Assembly: GCF_030849505.1 (NCBI RefSeq)
Contig: NZ_JAUJFI010000030.1
Span: forward strand, 1 to 42,915
Origin: Azospirillum isscasi
GTDB lineage: Bacteria; Pseudomonadota; Alphaproteobacteria; Azospirillales; Azospirillaceae
Direction of reading: 5' to 3'
Length of the DNA stretch: 42,915 bases
Shown: piece by piece, positions 32,309 to 40,619 of the stretch
Numbering within the stretch: position 1 is the stretch's first letter
Layout of the letters: every line of letters begins with the position of its first letter
Notes under the pieces: model-generated
The model's database searches: none
The model's input: the letters and a program-made list of their open reading frames with translations, nothing else
Told to the model about the DNA's origin: nothing
Translations under genes and position numbers: made by a program

Positions 32309-34776
32309 AATGGTCCTCCTTCATGAGGTGTCTCCAGGGTGTCGGCAGTGTCCTTCAGGCCGTTGCGGCGCAGCCATTCCGCGGCGAAACGCTGCGGCCC
32401 GACGTCGGCCCTCAGCTCGAAAGCCCGGCGCTTGTGGGCGGCCCCGCCGCAGCCGCAGACGGCGAGTGCGGCCGGATCGAGGGTCAGCTGGCCGAGCCGG
32501 CTGCCCTCGGGGGTCTTGAAGAAGATGTCGCGGCGCGGCATGGCGCGGGCGACCTGGCCGGCCTGGGTGGCGTTCAGCCCCCAGTCGCGCAGGATGCTCC
32601 GCTTGGCGGCGTTGGGGTTGGCGAGCAGCACCAGGACCTGGATGGTCTTCAGCATCGCCGCGATGGCCGAGCCCTCGATGTCGTCGAGCTGGTGGGTGGC
32701 CAGCACCAGGGCGACGTTCTTCTTCGGCCCGCGCCGGCGCAGCTCGTCCAGTTCGGCCGGCTGGTGCTTCAAGGCCTTGAACGCCTCGTCCACCAGGAAC
32801 AGGGTCGGCCGGCCATCCTCGAACAGGCGATAGAAGCGGCGGAACAGCGCCTTGATCACCGGTGCCGCACCCGGCCCACGGTCGATCAGCGCGCCGATGT
32901 CCACAGTGGTCCAGGCGGAGCCGAGGAAGCGGTCCTCCACCGCATCGACGAGGTCGCCGTAGGGACCGCCGCGACAGTACGGCTCCAGCGCGATGCGGAC
33001 GATGTTGTCCTGCACCAGATGGGCGAGGTGCGACAGCGTGCGTTCGGATGGTGGCGAGACGGCCAGCAGGTGCAGGGCGGCGTCCACTGCGTCGCCGGCC
33101 TCGGCCGACGAAAGGTTCCCCGGTCCCAACACGCCCTGAAGGCGCAGCAGGTCCATGACGAAGCCATGACCCCAGGCGAAGCCGTTGGGGGTGTCGACGT
33201 CGGCCAGCGGCTGCAAGGCGAGGTCGCCCAGCACCGCGTCGCCGGAGCCCATCGAGAGGAACTCGCCGCCGGCCGCCCAGGTCGCCACCAGCGACGTGCT
33301 CTCCGTGGCATCGACGTCGATCCACACCACGCGCCCGTTCGGCACCCGAGCGAGGAACTGGTGCCCCATGAAGGCGAGCACGGTGGACTTGCCGGTGCGC
33401 GGCGGGCCGATCACCAGTGCCGCCCCATCCTGCCCTTGGTGGATGTCGAGCATCAGCGGCGTGCCACCCTCGGCTTCCAACTGCATGAGGGGATCGCACT
33501 TGAGGTACGGGTTGCGCTCCGGCCCGCCCCAGGCCGACGACAGGATGAGGAAGTCGGCGAGCTGGACCTGGGTCAGCGGCACCTTGCGCGGGTTCGGGCG
33601 GACATGGCCGGGCAGCGTGCCGTACCACGCCCGCTCGGCGCCCCAGGTCTCCTCGATGATGGAGAAGCCCAGCGTGCGCAGCGCCTTGACCAGTTCGTCA
33701 CGGCGTTCCTCCACCTCCTCTACCGAACGGCCCCACAGCACGGCGGTCGGCGTCATCCAGCCGGAACTGGTGCCGGCCTGCTCGGCCTCCAGGCGTGCCG
33801 CCTCGGCCTCCAGCGCTTCCATGACGCCGACCGGGTCGTGGCGCAGGGCGGTGAAGCCGCCGACGGCGCGCAGCAGAACGGAGCGCCAGTCGTAGGAGGT
33901 GTCGTCGTGCTTGCGCCACAGCGCGGCGAAGACACCGCGCGCCTGGACGTGGTCCATCGCCTCGAAGCGCACCGACCAGCGGAACTCGAAGGGCAGCTTG
34001 TCCAGCACGTTGAGCAAGCCGGGGTGGCTGACCTTGGGGTAACCGCCGATCCCGATCAGGCGGACCGGCCATTCGGTCCCGCCGTTGCTCCAGGCCGGGA
34101 ACGAGCCGGGCTTGAAGCCGACGTCCACGAGGTTGGCCTTGATCGGAAAACCCGGAAGGTCGGGGGCTGTGACGTGGCGCTGGTACAGCGGCGAGACGCA
34201 GTTGTGCAGCAGGGTCTGCACACCGTCATCGTCCAGCATGCGCGCCCACCCCACCGCGCGGCCGAGCAGGGACGCGAACTGGAGCACCAGTTGGCGGAAC
34301 GGCTCGACGTGGTCGCGCATGACGTCCGGCTTGGCGCGCTCGGGTGGGTTGCGGGTGAACCAGGACGCCACCGTGCGAGTCGTCGGCCGGGACGGCGTAT
34401 ACGTGATCGCCACGAAGGTGCGGGTACGAAGCTGCCGGCCGGTGTCGTCGAGGCGGTCACGCCGCTCCCGATCAATCAGCTCGGACACCGGGTGCGTTCC
34501 GGTGGAGCGCGGATAACCACCGACCTCGCGCCGCTGCATCTCGAAGTGGAAGGTCCAGCCGCCGGTGAAGGGGAACAGCACGTTGCCGGCGGCCAGCGCC
34601 GTCTGCATCCGCTCGGCCGGGTCCTGGCCGTCCTGGTCGCGCCCGCCGTACTCGACGACGGCCATCAGCACGCCGTCCTCCTCCAGCAGCACCACGCCGG
34701 GCCACACGAAGCAGTCCCAGGGCAGATGGCGGGACAGGGAGTCGAAGCCGTCGTCGAAAACGGTCAGGTCAAGCAT
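32305..34776 (-). CDS. trbE: T4SS ATPase TrbE (VirB4 family)
   Basis: 823 residues, normal for TrbE. N-terminal CagE/TrbE domain (LSRHLPWDCFVWPGVVLLEE; YTPSRPTTRTVASWF), then the ATPase domain with Walker A GPPRTGKST at about residue 457 and Walker B in RPTLFLVDEAFKALKHQP, followed by VALVLATHQLDDIEGSAIA. It powers pilus assembly and substrate passage. ATG 34776 is chosen as the family start (MLDLTVFDDG); open sequence upstream is unrelated. Confidence 0.95.
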   Translation of the reverse strand: MLDLTVFDDGFDSLSRHLPWDCFVWPGVVLLEEDGVLMAVVEYGGRDQDGQDPAERMQTALAAGNVLFPFTGGWTFHFEMQRREVGGYPRSTGTHPVSELIDRERRDRLDDTGRQLRTRTFVAITYTPSRPTTRTVASWFTRNPPERAKPDVMRDHVEPFRQLVLQFASLLGRAVGWARMLDDDGVQTLLHNCVSPLYQRHVTAPDLPGFPIKANLVDVGFKPGSFPAWSNGGTEWPVRLIGIGGYPKVSHPGLLNVLDKLPFEFRWSVRFEAMDHVQARGVFAALWRKHDDTSYDWRSVLLRAVGGFTALRHDPVGVMEALEAEAARLEAEQAGTSSGWMTPTAVLWGRSVEEVEERRDELVKALRTLGFSIIEETWGAERAWYGTLPGHVRPNPRKVPLTQVQLADFLILSSAWGGPERNPYLKCDPLMQLEAEGGTPLMLDIHQGQDGAALVIGPPRTGKSTVLAFMGHQFLARVPNGRVVWIDVDATESTSLVATWAAGGEFLSMGSGDAVLGDLALQPLADVDTPNGFAWGHGFVMDLLRLQGVLGPGNLSSAEAGDAVDAALHLLAVSPPSERTLSHLAHLVQDNIVRIALEPYCRGGPYGDLVDAVEDRFLGSAWTTVDIGALIDRGPGAAPVIKALFRRFYRLFEDGRPTLFLVDEAFKALKHQPAELDELRRRGPKKNVALVLATHQLDDIEGSAIAAMLKTIQVLVLLANPNAAKRSILRDWGLNATQAGQVARAMPRRDIFFKTPEGSRLGQLTLDPAALAVCGCGGAAHKRRAFELRADVGPQRFAAEWLRRNGLKDTADTLETPHEGGPL

Positions 34777-34798
34777 CGTCGAATGGTCCTCGTTCCGG

Positions 34799-35131
34799 TC
34801 AGCGGGGAGCGCGGTAGGACGAGATCCCCAGCGAACGCCCACGGGTGCGCAGCGCCCGCAGCAGCCAGGCCGAGGCGTTCTGGCGGACGATCTCCAGCCA
34901 CCAGGGATCGCGGCGGGTGAGATACCGCGCCGTCAGGAAGACGAGCAGGAACCCCGCCACCGCCTGCGGGATGGCACCCAGGGCCAGCCACAGTTCCGCG
35001 GCCAGCCAGAGGGCGATGGCCAGCAGCTCCATGGGCACGCCGAGCGGCAGCTTGGTCGGCCGCACCGAGGTGCGGCGCACCGGCTTCTCCCAGCCCTCGG
35101 GAACGGACGGCAGCGGCAGCGGGGTGTCCAT
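34799..35131 (-). CDS. trbD: T4SS protein TrbD (VirB3 family)
   Basis: 110 residues. Pro-rich N-terminus, the motif RRTSVRPTKLPLGVPMELLA typical of TrbD, two close TM helices (AIALWLAAELWLALGAIPQA; VAGFLLVFLTARYLT), and a C-terminus with RRDPWWLEIVRQNASAWLLR. It connects the ATPase TrbE with the inner-membrane channel. 22 bp upstream of trbE. Confidence 0.9.
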   Translation of the reverse strand: MDTPLPLPSVPEGWEKPVRRTSVRPTKLPLGVPMELLAIALWLAAELWLALGAIPQAVAGFLLVFLTARYLTRRDPWWLEIVRQNASAWLLRALRTRGRSLGISSYRAPR

Positions 35132-35134
35132 GCC

Positions 35135-35425
35135 TCAGCCCCCCGCCAGCGCGATGATGGCGTCGCGCGCCCCGTAGGCGGCAGCCCCGGCCACGGTGAA
35201 GACGAACACCACCACCCCGGCGATGCGAGAGAACATCGCCGCGACCAGCGCCAGCAGCAGGCCGGCGGTGACGGCGATCGGCACGAAGTTGGTGTCGAAC
35301 ACCGCCTGCCAGGACAGCAGCTCGGCCCCGAGGTTGGCGATCACCTGCGCCCGTACCGGCCCGCTCAGGGCGGCCATCGTCAACGCCAGGGCCAATCCCC
35401 AGCGCACGTTACCGTTGCTCCGCAT
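35135..35425 (-). CDS. trbC: T4SS pilin TrbC (VirB2 family)
   Basis: 96 residues. Signal peptide (WGLALALTMAALSGPVRAQ), then a two-TM pilin: IAVTAGLLLALVAAMFSRIA and VVVFVFTVAGAAAYGARDA. Normal length. In Tn4371/IncP-type systems the pilin is cyclised by the peptidase TraF, which I do not find here. ATG 35425 overlaps the end of trbB by 17 bp. Confidence 0.9.
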   Translation of the reverse strand: MRSNGNVRWGLALALTMAALSGPVRAQVIANLGAELLSWQAVFDTNFVPIAVTAGLLLALVAAMFSRIAGVVVFVFTVAGAAAYGARDAIIALAGG

Positions 35426-36446
35426 GCTCACCTCCACCGTCAGGCTCCCCCGCCCCCAACGGGCGGAGGACGAAGCCGTGGTCCGGGTCGAAGCGCTCGA
35501 CCCGGACGATCTCGTTCACGAAGCGGCGCCCGTCGGGGCGGCGGGCGAGGTGCACCACCGCGTGCACCGCCTTGGCGATCCAGCGCATCTGCAGGGCGTC
35601 CATGGCGACGCCGCCGAGGCCGACCATCTGGGCGATGCGGTCCAGCGCGTCCCAGGCGGAGCCCGCGTGCACGGTGCACAGCCCCGGGTGCCCGGTGGTC
35701 CAGCCGACCACCATCTGCCGCGCCTCGGCCCGGCGCACCTCGCCCAGCACCAGATGCGTCATCGGCACGCGCAGCGCGTTGGCGACCAGCGTCTCCAGGG
35801 TGACCGGCGGATCGGCCCACGGGTCGGCGACCATGGCGTAGGCGTGCGGGCACGGCGGCTCGAACTCGTAGGGGTCCTGGAGCACCGCCGGCAGGCCGTC
35901 CCGGAAGGCCGGTTCCTCCAGGCAGGCGCGCAGCAGCGTGGTCTTGCCGGTGTCCACGTCGCCGGCGATCACCAGCGTGCGGCGCCCGTCGATCAGCCGG
36001 CGGATAAGCCGCGCCTGGAGTGTTGTCGCGGCGCCGGACAGCACCCAGTCGTCGAGCGTGATGCGGCCACGGTAGGGCTTGCGGATCGAGCAGGCCGGGC
36101 CGGTGGTGACCGGCTCGATGTCGGCGTGGATGCGCTCGCCGGTCTCCGGCAGGGTGACGTCGAGGGTCGGGCGGTCACGGCGCAGCTCCTTGCGCTGGAA
36201 GCCGGCGACGTAGGCGAGGAAGCGGCGGACCTGATCGGGGTCGGCCTCGCGGACGAACTCCGGCGAGGGGCCGTTCTTGACCAGCACCCGGCAGGCCCCC
36301 TGCCCGCGCAGCGGCGGCAGCACCAGGACGTTGGCGACGTCCTCGCTGGACAGCAGGTCGCCGAACAGCCCGTCCATCAGCCGGCGCAGCGCCAGCAGCA
36401 GCATCTCGCGCCGCGCCGGCTCGTCGATCACCACCAGTTCGGTCAT
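35409..36446 (-). CDS. trbB: T4SS traffic ATPase TrbB (VirB11 family)
   Basis: 345 residues. N-terminal domain (EDVANVLVLPP; PTLDVTLPETGERIHADIEP), Walker A GDVDTGKTT at about residue 162, Asp box LQDPYEFEPP, Walker B LVLGEVRRAEARQMV and His box GHPGLCTVHAGSA. Hexameric ATPase switching between pilus building and DNA export. ATG 36446 overlaps the stop of the ribbon-helix-helix gene (ATGA). Confidence 0.94.
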   Translation of the reverse strand: MTELVVIDEPARREMLLLALRRLMDGLFGDLLSSEDVANVLVLPPLRGQGACRVLVKNGPSPEFVREADPDQVRRFLAYVAGFQRKELRRDRPTLDVTLPETGERIHADIEPVTTGPACSIRKPYRGRITLDDWVLSGAATTLQARLIRRLIDGRRTLVIAGDVDTGKTTLLRACLEEPAFRDGLPAVLQDPYEFEPPCPHAYAMVADPWADPPVTLETLVANALRVPMTHLVLGEVRRAEARQMVVGWTTGHPGLCTVHAGSAWDALDRIAQMVGLGGVAMDALQMRWIAKAVHAVVHLARRPDGRRFVNEIVRVERFDPDHGFVLRPLGAGEPDGGGEHAEQR

Positions 36447-36787
36447 GATGCGCCTCCCGGCCGGCGGCCGCGGCGCTTCCACTCCTCCAGGATCGCCGCC
36501 CGGGTCTCCGCCACCGCCTCGGCGTCCACCTCCAACCCGACGTTGAGCAGGGCGAGCTGGGTCACCACCATGTCCTCGATGCGCAGGATGGTGGCCTCGA
36601 TCTGGTCCTCCTCAACGCGGGCGCGGGCCAGCGCCGACAGGCCGCGGTCGACCACCAGGGCGACGGCCTCGGCGAAGTGGCGCAGCCGGTGGCGCTCCTG
36701 GACGATCTCGATCTGCCGGGCCAAAGCCTCGGGGATGCGGGCGGAGATGTGGCGCAACTTGCCCGGGGTGTCAGCGTCGTGGCTCAT
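36443..36787 (-). CDS. CopG-type ribbon-helix-helix protein of the transfer operon
   Basis: 114 residues. N-terminal half KLRHISARIPEALARQIEIV, then RHRLRHFAEAVALVVDRGL, fits a ribbon-helix-helix (beta strand, two helices); the C-terminal half is a helix rich in Glu/Ala (VDAEAVAETRAAILEEWKRR). In Tn4371-like elements a CopG-family gene lies exactly between traG and trbB and is thought to act in transfer control. No enzymatic motif. ATG 36787 is the first sensible start, 16 bp after the traG stop. Confidence 0.8.
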   Translation of the reverse strand: MSHDADTPGKLRHISARIPEALARQIEIVQERHRLRHFAEAVALVVDRGLSALARARVEEDQIEATILRIEDMVVTQLALLNVGLEVDAEAVAETRAAILEEWKRRGRRPGGAS

Positions 36788-36803
36788 GGTGGGGCGGTTC
36801 CCT

Positions 36804-38282
36804 TCACACGATGGTCTTGCGGCGGGACGGGCGGATGGAGCGCGCCGGCTTCGCGGAGACGTCCGGTCCGCCCCCCTGCCCGCCCGGGACACCGAACCAG
36901 CGGTTAGCCTCGGGCCGGGGCGTCCAGCCGCGGACCGGCGGGCCGTAGAAGGGTTTCCAGACCGGATCGGCGTAGGGATGCAGGCGGGTGGCGCGGATCG
37001 GCTTGCCGTAGCCGAAGACGATCAGGTCGTTGCCGTCCATCTCCAGCGCCGCGTGCATCGGCAGCACCGGCCGGCGGTCGACCCGCACGCCACGGCTGAC
37101 TGTCGGCATCAGGTCGAGCAACCCCTTGGAGGTCGAGCGCGTCGGCACCTCCTCGATCGCCTCGCCCACCATGCGGCTGATCCGCTCGGCTTCGTCCGAC
37201 GAGTTCGGCCGGAACACCACCAGCCGGCAGTTGGCGGTCAGACCCTTGCCGTAGCGCTCCTCCACCTCGCCCAGGCTCTGGGCGAGCAGCAGCAGGCGGA
37301 TGCCGTATTCGCGGACGTAGCGGATCCATTCCGCGGCCTCGGGCATGCGGAACTGCAGGAACTCGTCCAGCGCCACCAGCAACCGCCAGCGCCGCGCCCG
37401 GCCGTCGTCGGCCAGTGACCGGTCGACGGTGAGGAAGTCGATCATCTGGGTGAGGATCAGGGTGAAGACCCGCCGCAACCGCCGCGCGTCCATCGGCCGG
37501 GCGACGATGTAGAGCGTCACCGGGCGCTCGCCGGCCACGAGGTCGGAAATCGAGAAGTCGCTGGCGGCGGTCTGCGCCTCCAGGACGGAGTCCTCGAACT
37601 CGGCGAGCAGCACCGAGGCGGTGACGTAGACCGACTTGCGGTAATGCAGGCTCTTGTCGACCGCCCCACCCCGCCCGCCCTTGCGGGCCGGGCCGTCCTT
37701 CTTGCCGTCCTCGTCCGGCTCAGTATCGGCGGCGACGCTCTTGTCCCACAGCTCCTGGGCGGCGCGCTGGGCGGTGGGGTGAACGCCCTCGGCCAGCATC
37801 AGCGTCAGCCCGTCGTCGCCGAGCAGGATGTGCCGACGGGCACCCGCCAGCGACTTTTCGGAATCCGCCGCGGCGGTGAGGAGGTAGACGAAGACGCCGG
37901 TGAGGTAGGAGAAGGCGGCGTTCCGCCAGTGCCCCTCCTTCTCGCCCTCGGTGAGGATGCGGGCGGCGTGCTGGCAGTCCGGCACCAGATGCGGGCCGGG
38001 GCGCACCGCCATCAGCGGGTTGTAGCGAGGACCGCCGGGCCGGGCGAGGTCGAGCACGACGACGTCGCCGAAGCGCTCGCGCGCCGCGCCGCTGTCGCCG
38101 GCCATGGCGCCCTTGAAGTCCCAGACGACGGCGCTCTCGCGCCAGCCGGCGAACAGGGTGGGCAGCACCGTGGTGGTGGTCTTGCCCGAACCGGTGGGGC
38201 CGATCACCAGCACCGGCTGCAGGGTGCGCTCACGCAGGGGCCGGCTGTTCCAGGCGCCGAGGACGATGCAGGAGTCCGTCAT
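36804..38282 (-). CDS. traG: Conjugative coupling protein TraG/VirD4, ATPase part
   Basis: 492 residues. Walker A GPTGSGKTTTT already at about residue 28, Walker B in WRLLVALDEFLQFRMPEA, conserved LLLLAQSLGEVEERYG and NCRLVVFRPNSSDEAERISR. It recruits the relaxase-DNA complex to the T4SS. The usual N-terminal membrane domain (about 120-150 residues) is missing: it is encoded by the separate upstream gene 38294-38641, ending 11 bp before this ATG in another frame. ATG 38282 follows GGGGGCGG. Either a natural split or a single frameshift. Confidence 0.92.
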   Translation of the reverse strand: MTDSCIVLGAWNSRPLRERTLQPVLVIGPTGSGKTTTTVLPTLFAGWRESAVVWDFKGAMAGDSGAARERFGDVVVLDLARPGGPRYNPLMAVRPGPHLVPDCQHAARILTEGEKEGHWRNAAFSYLTGVFVYLLTAAADSEKSLAGARRHILLGDDGLTLMLAEGVHPTAQRAAQELWDKSVAADTEPDEDGKKDGPARKGGRGGAVDKSLHYRKSVYVTASVLLAEFEDSVLEAQTAASDFSISDLVAGERPVTLYIVARPMDARRLRRVFTLILTQMIDFLTVDRSLADDGRARRWRLLVALDEFLQFRMPEAAEWIRYVREYGIRLLLLAQSLGEVEERYGKGLTANCRLVVFRPNSSDEAERISRMVGEAIEEVPTRSTSKGLLDLMPTVSRGVRVDRRPVLPMHAALEMDGNDLIVFGYGKPIRATRLHPYADPVWKPFYGPPVRGWTPRPEANRWFGVPGGQGGGPDVSAKPARSIRPSRRKTIV

Positions 38283-38293
38283 TGCCGCCCCCG

Positions 38294-38641
38294 TCACAGA
38301 AGGCCGCTGCGGCGGACGTCGGCGCCGTCGGCCCAGCGGCCGGCGCCGAAGCGGGGACCGCGGTTGCCGCGCAGGGCGAGGCCGATGCGCACCGCCAGCG
38401 CCAGGGCGGTGGCGGTGCAGACCACGACGGCGACGGTGACGATCCAACGGTGGCCGGGGGCCAGCAGGCCGCGCCAAGTCAGGAACTGGCCGGGCCAATA
38501 AAGCACCATGCCGCCGATGGGCAGCCCGCCGGAGGCGGCCGGCCAGCCGAACAGCCAGCCGACCAATTCGGTGACGATCGCCACCGACAGCAGCCACGCA
38601 ACACAGCAACCAAGCAGGGTGAGAAGGAGGGGCCGCGTCAC
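38294..38641 (-). CDS. Coupling-protein N-terminal membrane domain as a separate gene
   Basis: 115 residues. TM helices LLLTLLGCCVAWLLSVAIVT, GGMVLYWPGQFL and IVTVAVVVCTATALALAVRI, then GNRGPRFGAGRWADGADVRR SGLL in two parts, matching the linker of TraG/VirD4 proteins (GSARWA...DLRxAGLL) just before their ATPase domain. It would anchor the ATPase of 36804-38282. ATG 38641 overlaps the relaxase stop (ATGA). Whether the split is functional or due to a frameshift near 38290 cannot be decided here. Confidence 0.78.
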   Translation of the reverse strand: MTRPLLLTLLGCCVAWLLSVAIVTELVGWLFGWPAASGGLPIGGMVLYWPGQFLTWRGLLAPGHRWIVTVAVVVCTATALALAVRIGLALRGNRGPRFGAGRWADGADVRRSGLL

Positions 38642-39378
38642 AGCTCGCGCCCTCCGAGATCGTCCAGGCCGTCGCGCCCGATCTCACGGCCGCGTTCCTC
38701 ACGCAGACGCTGCATGTCGATGAGCTGGCGCTCGTAAGCCTGCCGCTCGCGCTCGTCCATCCAGCCCAGCGTCCGGGTGGTGACCTCCACCGCGTCGTGC
38801 CGGAACCAGTGGGTGACGACATCGCGTTCGAAGTACAGGTCGCGGTCGTCCTGGACGCCGCGGATCATCACGTGCAGGTGCTGGTTGCCGTCGGGGTGCG
38901 CCATGTCGGGCTTGCGCTCGACCGCCGCCACCCATTCGAGTTCCCCGACCCGCCGCTCCCAGGCGGTCATGACCTCGCGGCCGTAGGCGACCATGTCGTC
39001 GATGCGGTGGCCGTCGTTCGGACTGACGATGACGTGGAAGACGCGGCGGTCGTCCGACCAGGCGGCGGCCACCTCGCCCTTGTCGATGCCGAGCCGGTCG
39101 CGGTCGAACAGCGGGCCGTCCTTGGCGAGGTAGTTGGCCAGCACGGCGACCGAGTTGGGGAAGGCGCCGCGGGCGCGGTCGTGGTAGAGCAGCTTGACGT
39201 TGACCGGACGGGCGTAGGCGTTCGGGCTGGCCGGCGCGGCCCGCACCCGAACCCGGCGCTCGGAGCGGCGGACATAGCCGCGGGCCAGCGCCCGGCCACG
39301 GTCGGCAAGCGCCTTCATCCGGGCCTTGAAGCCGTCGTCGGCCGAGAGGCCGTCGAAGATGGACCCGCGCCACCGCAT
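38638..39378 (-). CDS. Short conjugative relaxase (VirD2/DUF3363-like)
   Basis: 246 residues. Candidate catalytic Tyr in VAVLANYLAKDGPLFDRDRL, then FHVIVSPNDGHRIDDMVAYG, then the three-His metal motif region HPDGNQHLHVMIRGVQDDRD and FERDVVTHWFRHDAVEVTTR. This matches the N-terminal relaxase domain of Tn4371-type RlxS/DUF3363 proteins, which are usually over 600 residues, but the C-terminal part is absent. It should nick oriT and lead the strand into the T4SS. ATG 39378 follows GGAGGAG. Overlaps the membrane-domain gene by 4 bp. Confidence 0.78.
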   Translation of the reverse strand: MRWRGSIFDGLSADDGFKARMKALADRGRALARGYVRRSERRVRVRAAPASPNAYARPVNVKLLYHDRARGAFPNSVAVLANYLAKDGPLFDRDRLGIDKGEVAAAWSDDRRVFHVIVSPNDGHRIDDMVAYGREVMTAWERRVGELEWVAAVERKPDMAHPDGNQHLHVMIRGVQDDRDLYFERDVVTHWFRHDAVEVTTRTLGWMDERERQAYERQLIDMQRLREERGREIGRDGLDDLGGREL

Positions 39379-39735
39379 GCCTGCGCTCCTCCGCGAACCA
39401 GGACCGGCCCCACGGCCGGCCGGAAGACAAAACCGGATCGACGATGCAGCGAAAACCACTATCTTAACAGAATTCAAAGGGATTATCGGGACTTTGACGG
39501 ACATGTTCGCCAATGTTCGCCTCCGATAGCGCGTACACAGGAAAATCTTATGGAAATCAACGACCACGAACGACGGCGAACCGCGCCTTTATCTTGCTGG
39601 CTGTTAATTTCTCTTCTTCCATACCCCCTCACAGAAACCCGCATAAGCTTGGACATCCCGTCCGATTTCCTGTCTTTGCACGCCGTAGTGCGATCGGCTT
39701 CGCGCCAGGGCAAAGCCGACCGCCGCCTTGCCCGA
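39379..39735. other. Intergenic region upstream of the relaxase, candidate oriT/promoter
   Basis: 357 bp with lower GC than its flanks and no gene I can support. Contains two direct repeats ATGTTCGCC with 10-bp period (39503-39511, 39513-39521) bracketed by the inverted pair TATCGG (39484-39489) and CCGATA (39523-39528), an arrangement that could bind a regulator or relaxosome protein. TATCTTGC (39590-39597) differs in one base from the IncP nic consensus YATCCTGY; this alone is weak. An inverted pair TCGGCTT/AAGCCGA lies at about 39694-39720, near the end of the parA-like gene. Its position just upstream of the relaxase gene is usual for oriT. Confidence 0.4.
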
Positions 39736-40389
39736 TCAGCCCGCCACCGGGACCGATCCGAGGCCGAAGACCTCGGAGACGAGGCCGCGGACGTCGGCCT
39801 CGGCCCGCCCGGCCATCTCCAGCTCCGGCACCAGCAGCCCGGTGTTCCGGCTCGTCGCAAAGGCCAGCCGCTGCCGCACCACCACCGCCGACACTGGCAG
39901 GCGCAGCCCCAGCACCCCCGCCTCGGTGCCCGGCTCCACCAGCACCCCCTCCGGTGCCCGGGTCAGCACCAGCGACGCGCTGAGCATCGGCTCAGCCGCC
40001 AGCGCCTCGACGACCAGCTGCATGGTGGCGGCACAGCGCTGGATCGCAGACCGGTCCGGCGGCGTCGGCACCAGCACGGTCTCCGCCGCCAGCAGGGCCG
40101 CCCGCACCGCTGCCGACGAACGCGCCGGGGTGTCGATGACCACGTGGTCGAAGCTGGTGCCCAGCCCCCACAGCCCGCAGCGCAACTGGGCGCTGGTGAT
40201 CGTGACGGTGTCGAACAGGGCCGGCAGCTCGTTGCGCCGCCGCATCCCCGCCCACTCCCGCACGCCCGAGGCGCCATCGACGTCGAGCAGCGCCACCCGC
40301 TTGCCCTGGAGTGCCAACTCGCCGGCCAGGTTGACCGCCAGCGTGGTGCGACCCACCCCCGGCGTCAGGTTGACCAGGGCGGCGATCAT
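39736..40389 (-). CDS. Second ParA-like protein with degenerate P-loop
   Basis: 217 residues of ParA/MinD fold: MIAALVNLTPGVGRTTLAVN, then KRVALLDVDGASGVREW, FDHVVIDTPARSSAAVRAAL, VLVPTPPDRSAIQ. The deviant Walker A of ParA (KGGVGKTT) reads TPGVGRTT here: the signature Lys and the P-loop Lys are both changed, so normal ATP hydrolysis is unlikely. The Asp of switch I and the DTP motif remain. ATG 40389 overlaps the stop of the small gene before it (ATGA), so it belongs to the par operon. Role unknown; perhaps a regulatory partner of the canonical ParA. Confidence 0.82.
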   Translation of the reverse strand: MIAALVNLTPGVGRTTLAVNLAGELALQGKRVALLDVDGASGVREWAGMRRRNELPALFDTVTITSAQLRCGLWGLGTSFDHVVIDTPARSSAAVRAALLAAETVLVPTPPDRSAIQRCAATMQLVVEALAAEPMLSASLVLTRAPEGVLVEPGTEAGVLGLRLPVSAVVVRQRLAFATSRNTGLLVPELEMAGRAEADVRGLVSEVFGLGSVPVAG

Positions 40390-40619
40390 GCCCCCTCCTC
40401 CCCGGCGAAGCGGGTTTCCAGCAGCTCGCGCAGCAGCGCCGCCATGGTGACACCCCGGCGGAAGGCGGCGATCCTGATCCGCCCGCGCAGCTCCGGCGTG
40501 ACGTCCACCGTCAGCCGCGCGGTGTAGACCTCCGCCTTGGCCGGCCCGCCCTCGCCCCGGCGCACCCAGGCGTCGGGCGCGCCGGGGCGGGCGCCGAAGC
40601 CGATCCGTTCCCCGCTCAT
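40386..40619 (-). CDS. Small ribbon-helix-helix-like partition protein
   Basis: 77 residues. Flexible N-terminus (GFGARPGAPDAWVRRGEGGP), then YTARLTVDVTPELRGRIRIA and FRRGVTMAALLRELLETRF, with a strand-helix-helix look as in ParG/CopG proteins. Placed between two parA genes with 4-bp overlaps on both sides, so it is probably the centromere-binding partner, playing the ParB/ParG role. Family assignment rests on pattern and position. Confidence 0.7.
   Translation of the reverse strand: MSGERIGFGARPGAPDAWVRRGEGGPAKAEVYTARLTVDVTPELRGRIRIAAFRRGVTMAALLRELLETRFAGEEGA

Noticed and set aside
29048..37418. Very long plus-strand open frames opposite the trb operon
   Set aside because: They lack ribosome sites and domains and cross gene borders; every trb gene is clear on the minus strand.
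39483..39860. Minus-strand frame crossing the relaxase upstream region
   Set aside because: It overlaps the parA-like gene and candidate oriT, with basic low-information sequence and no ribosome site.
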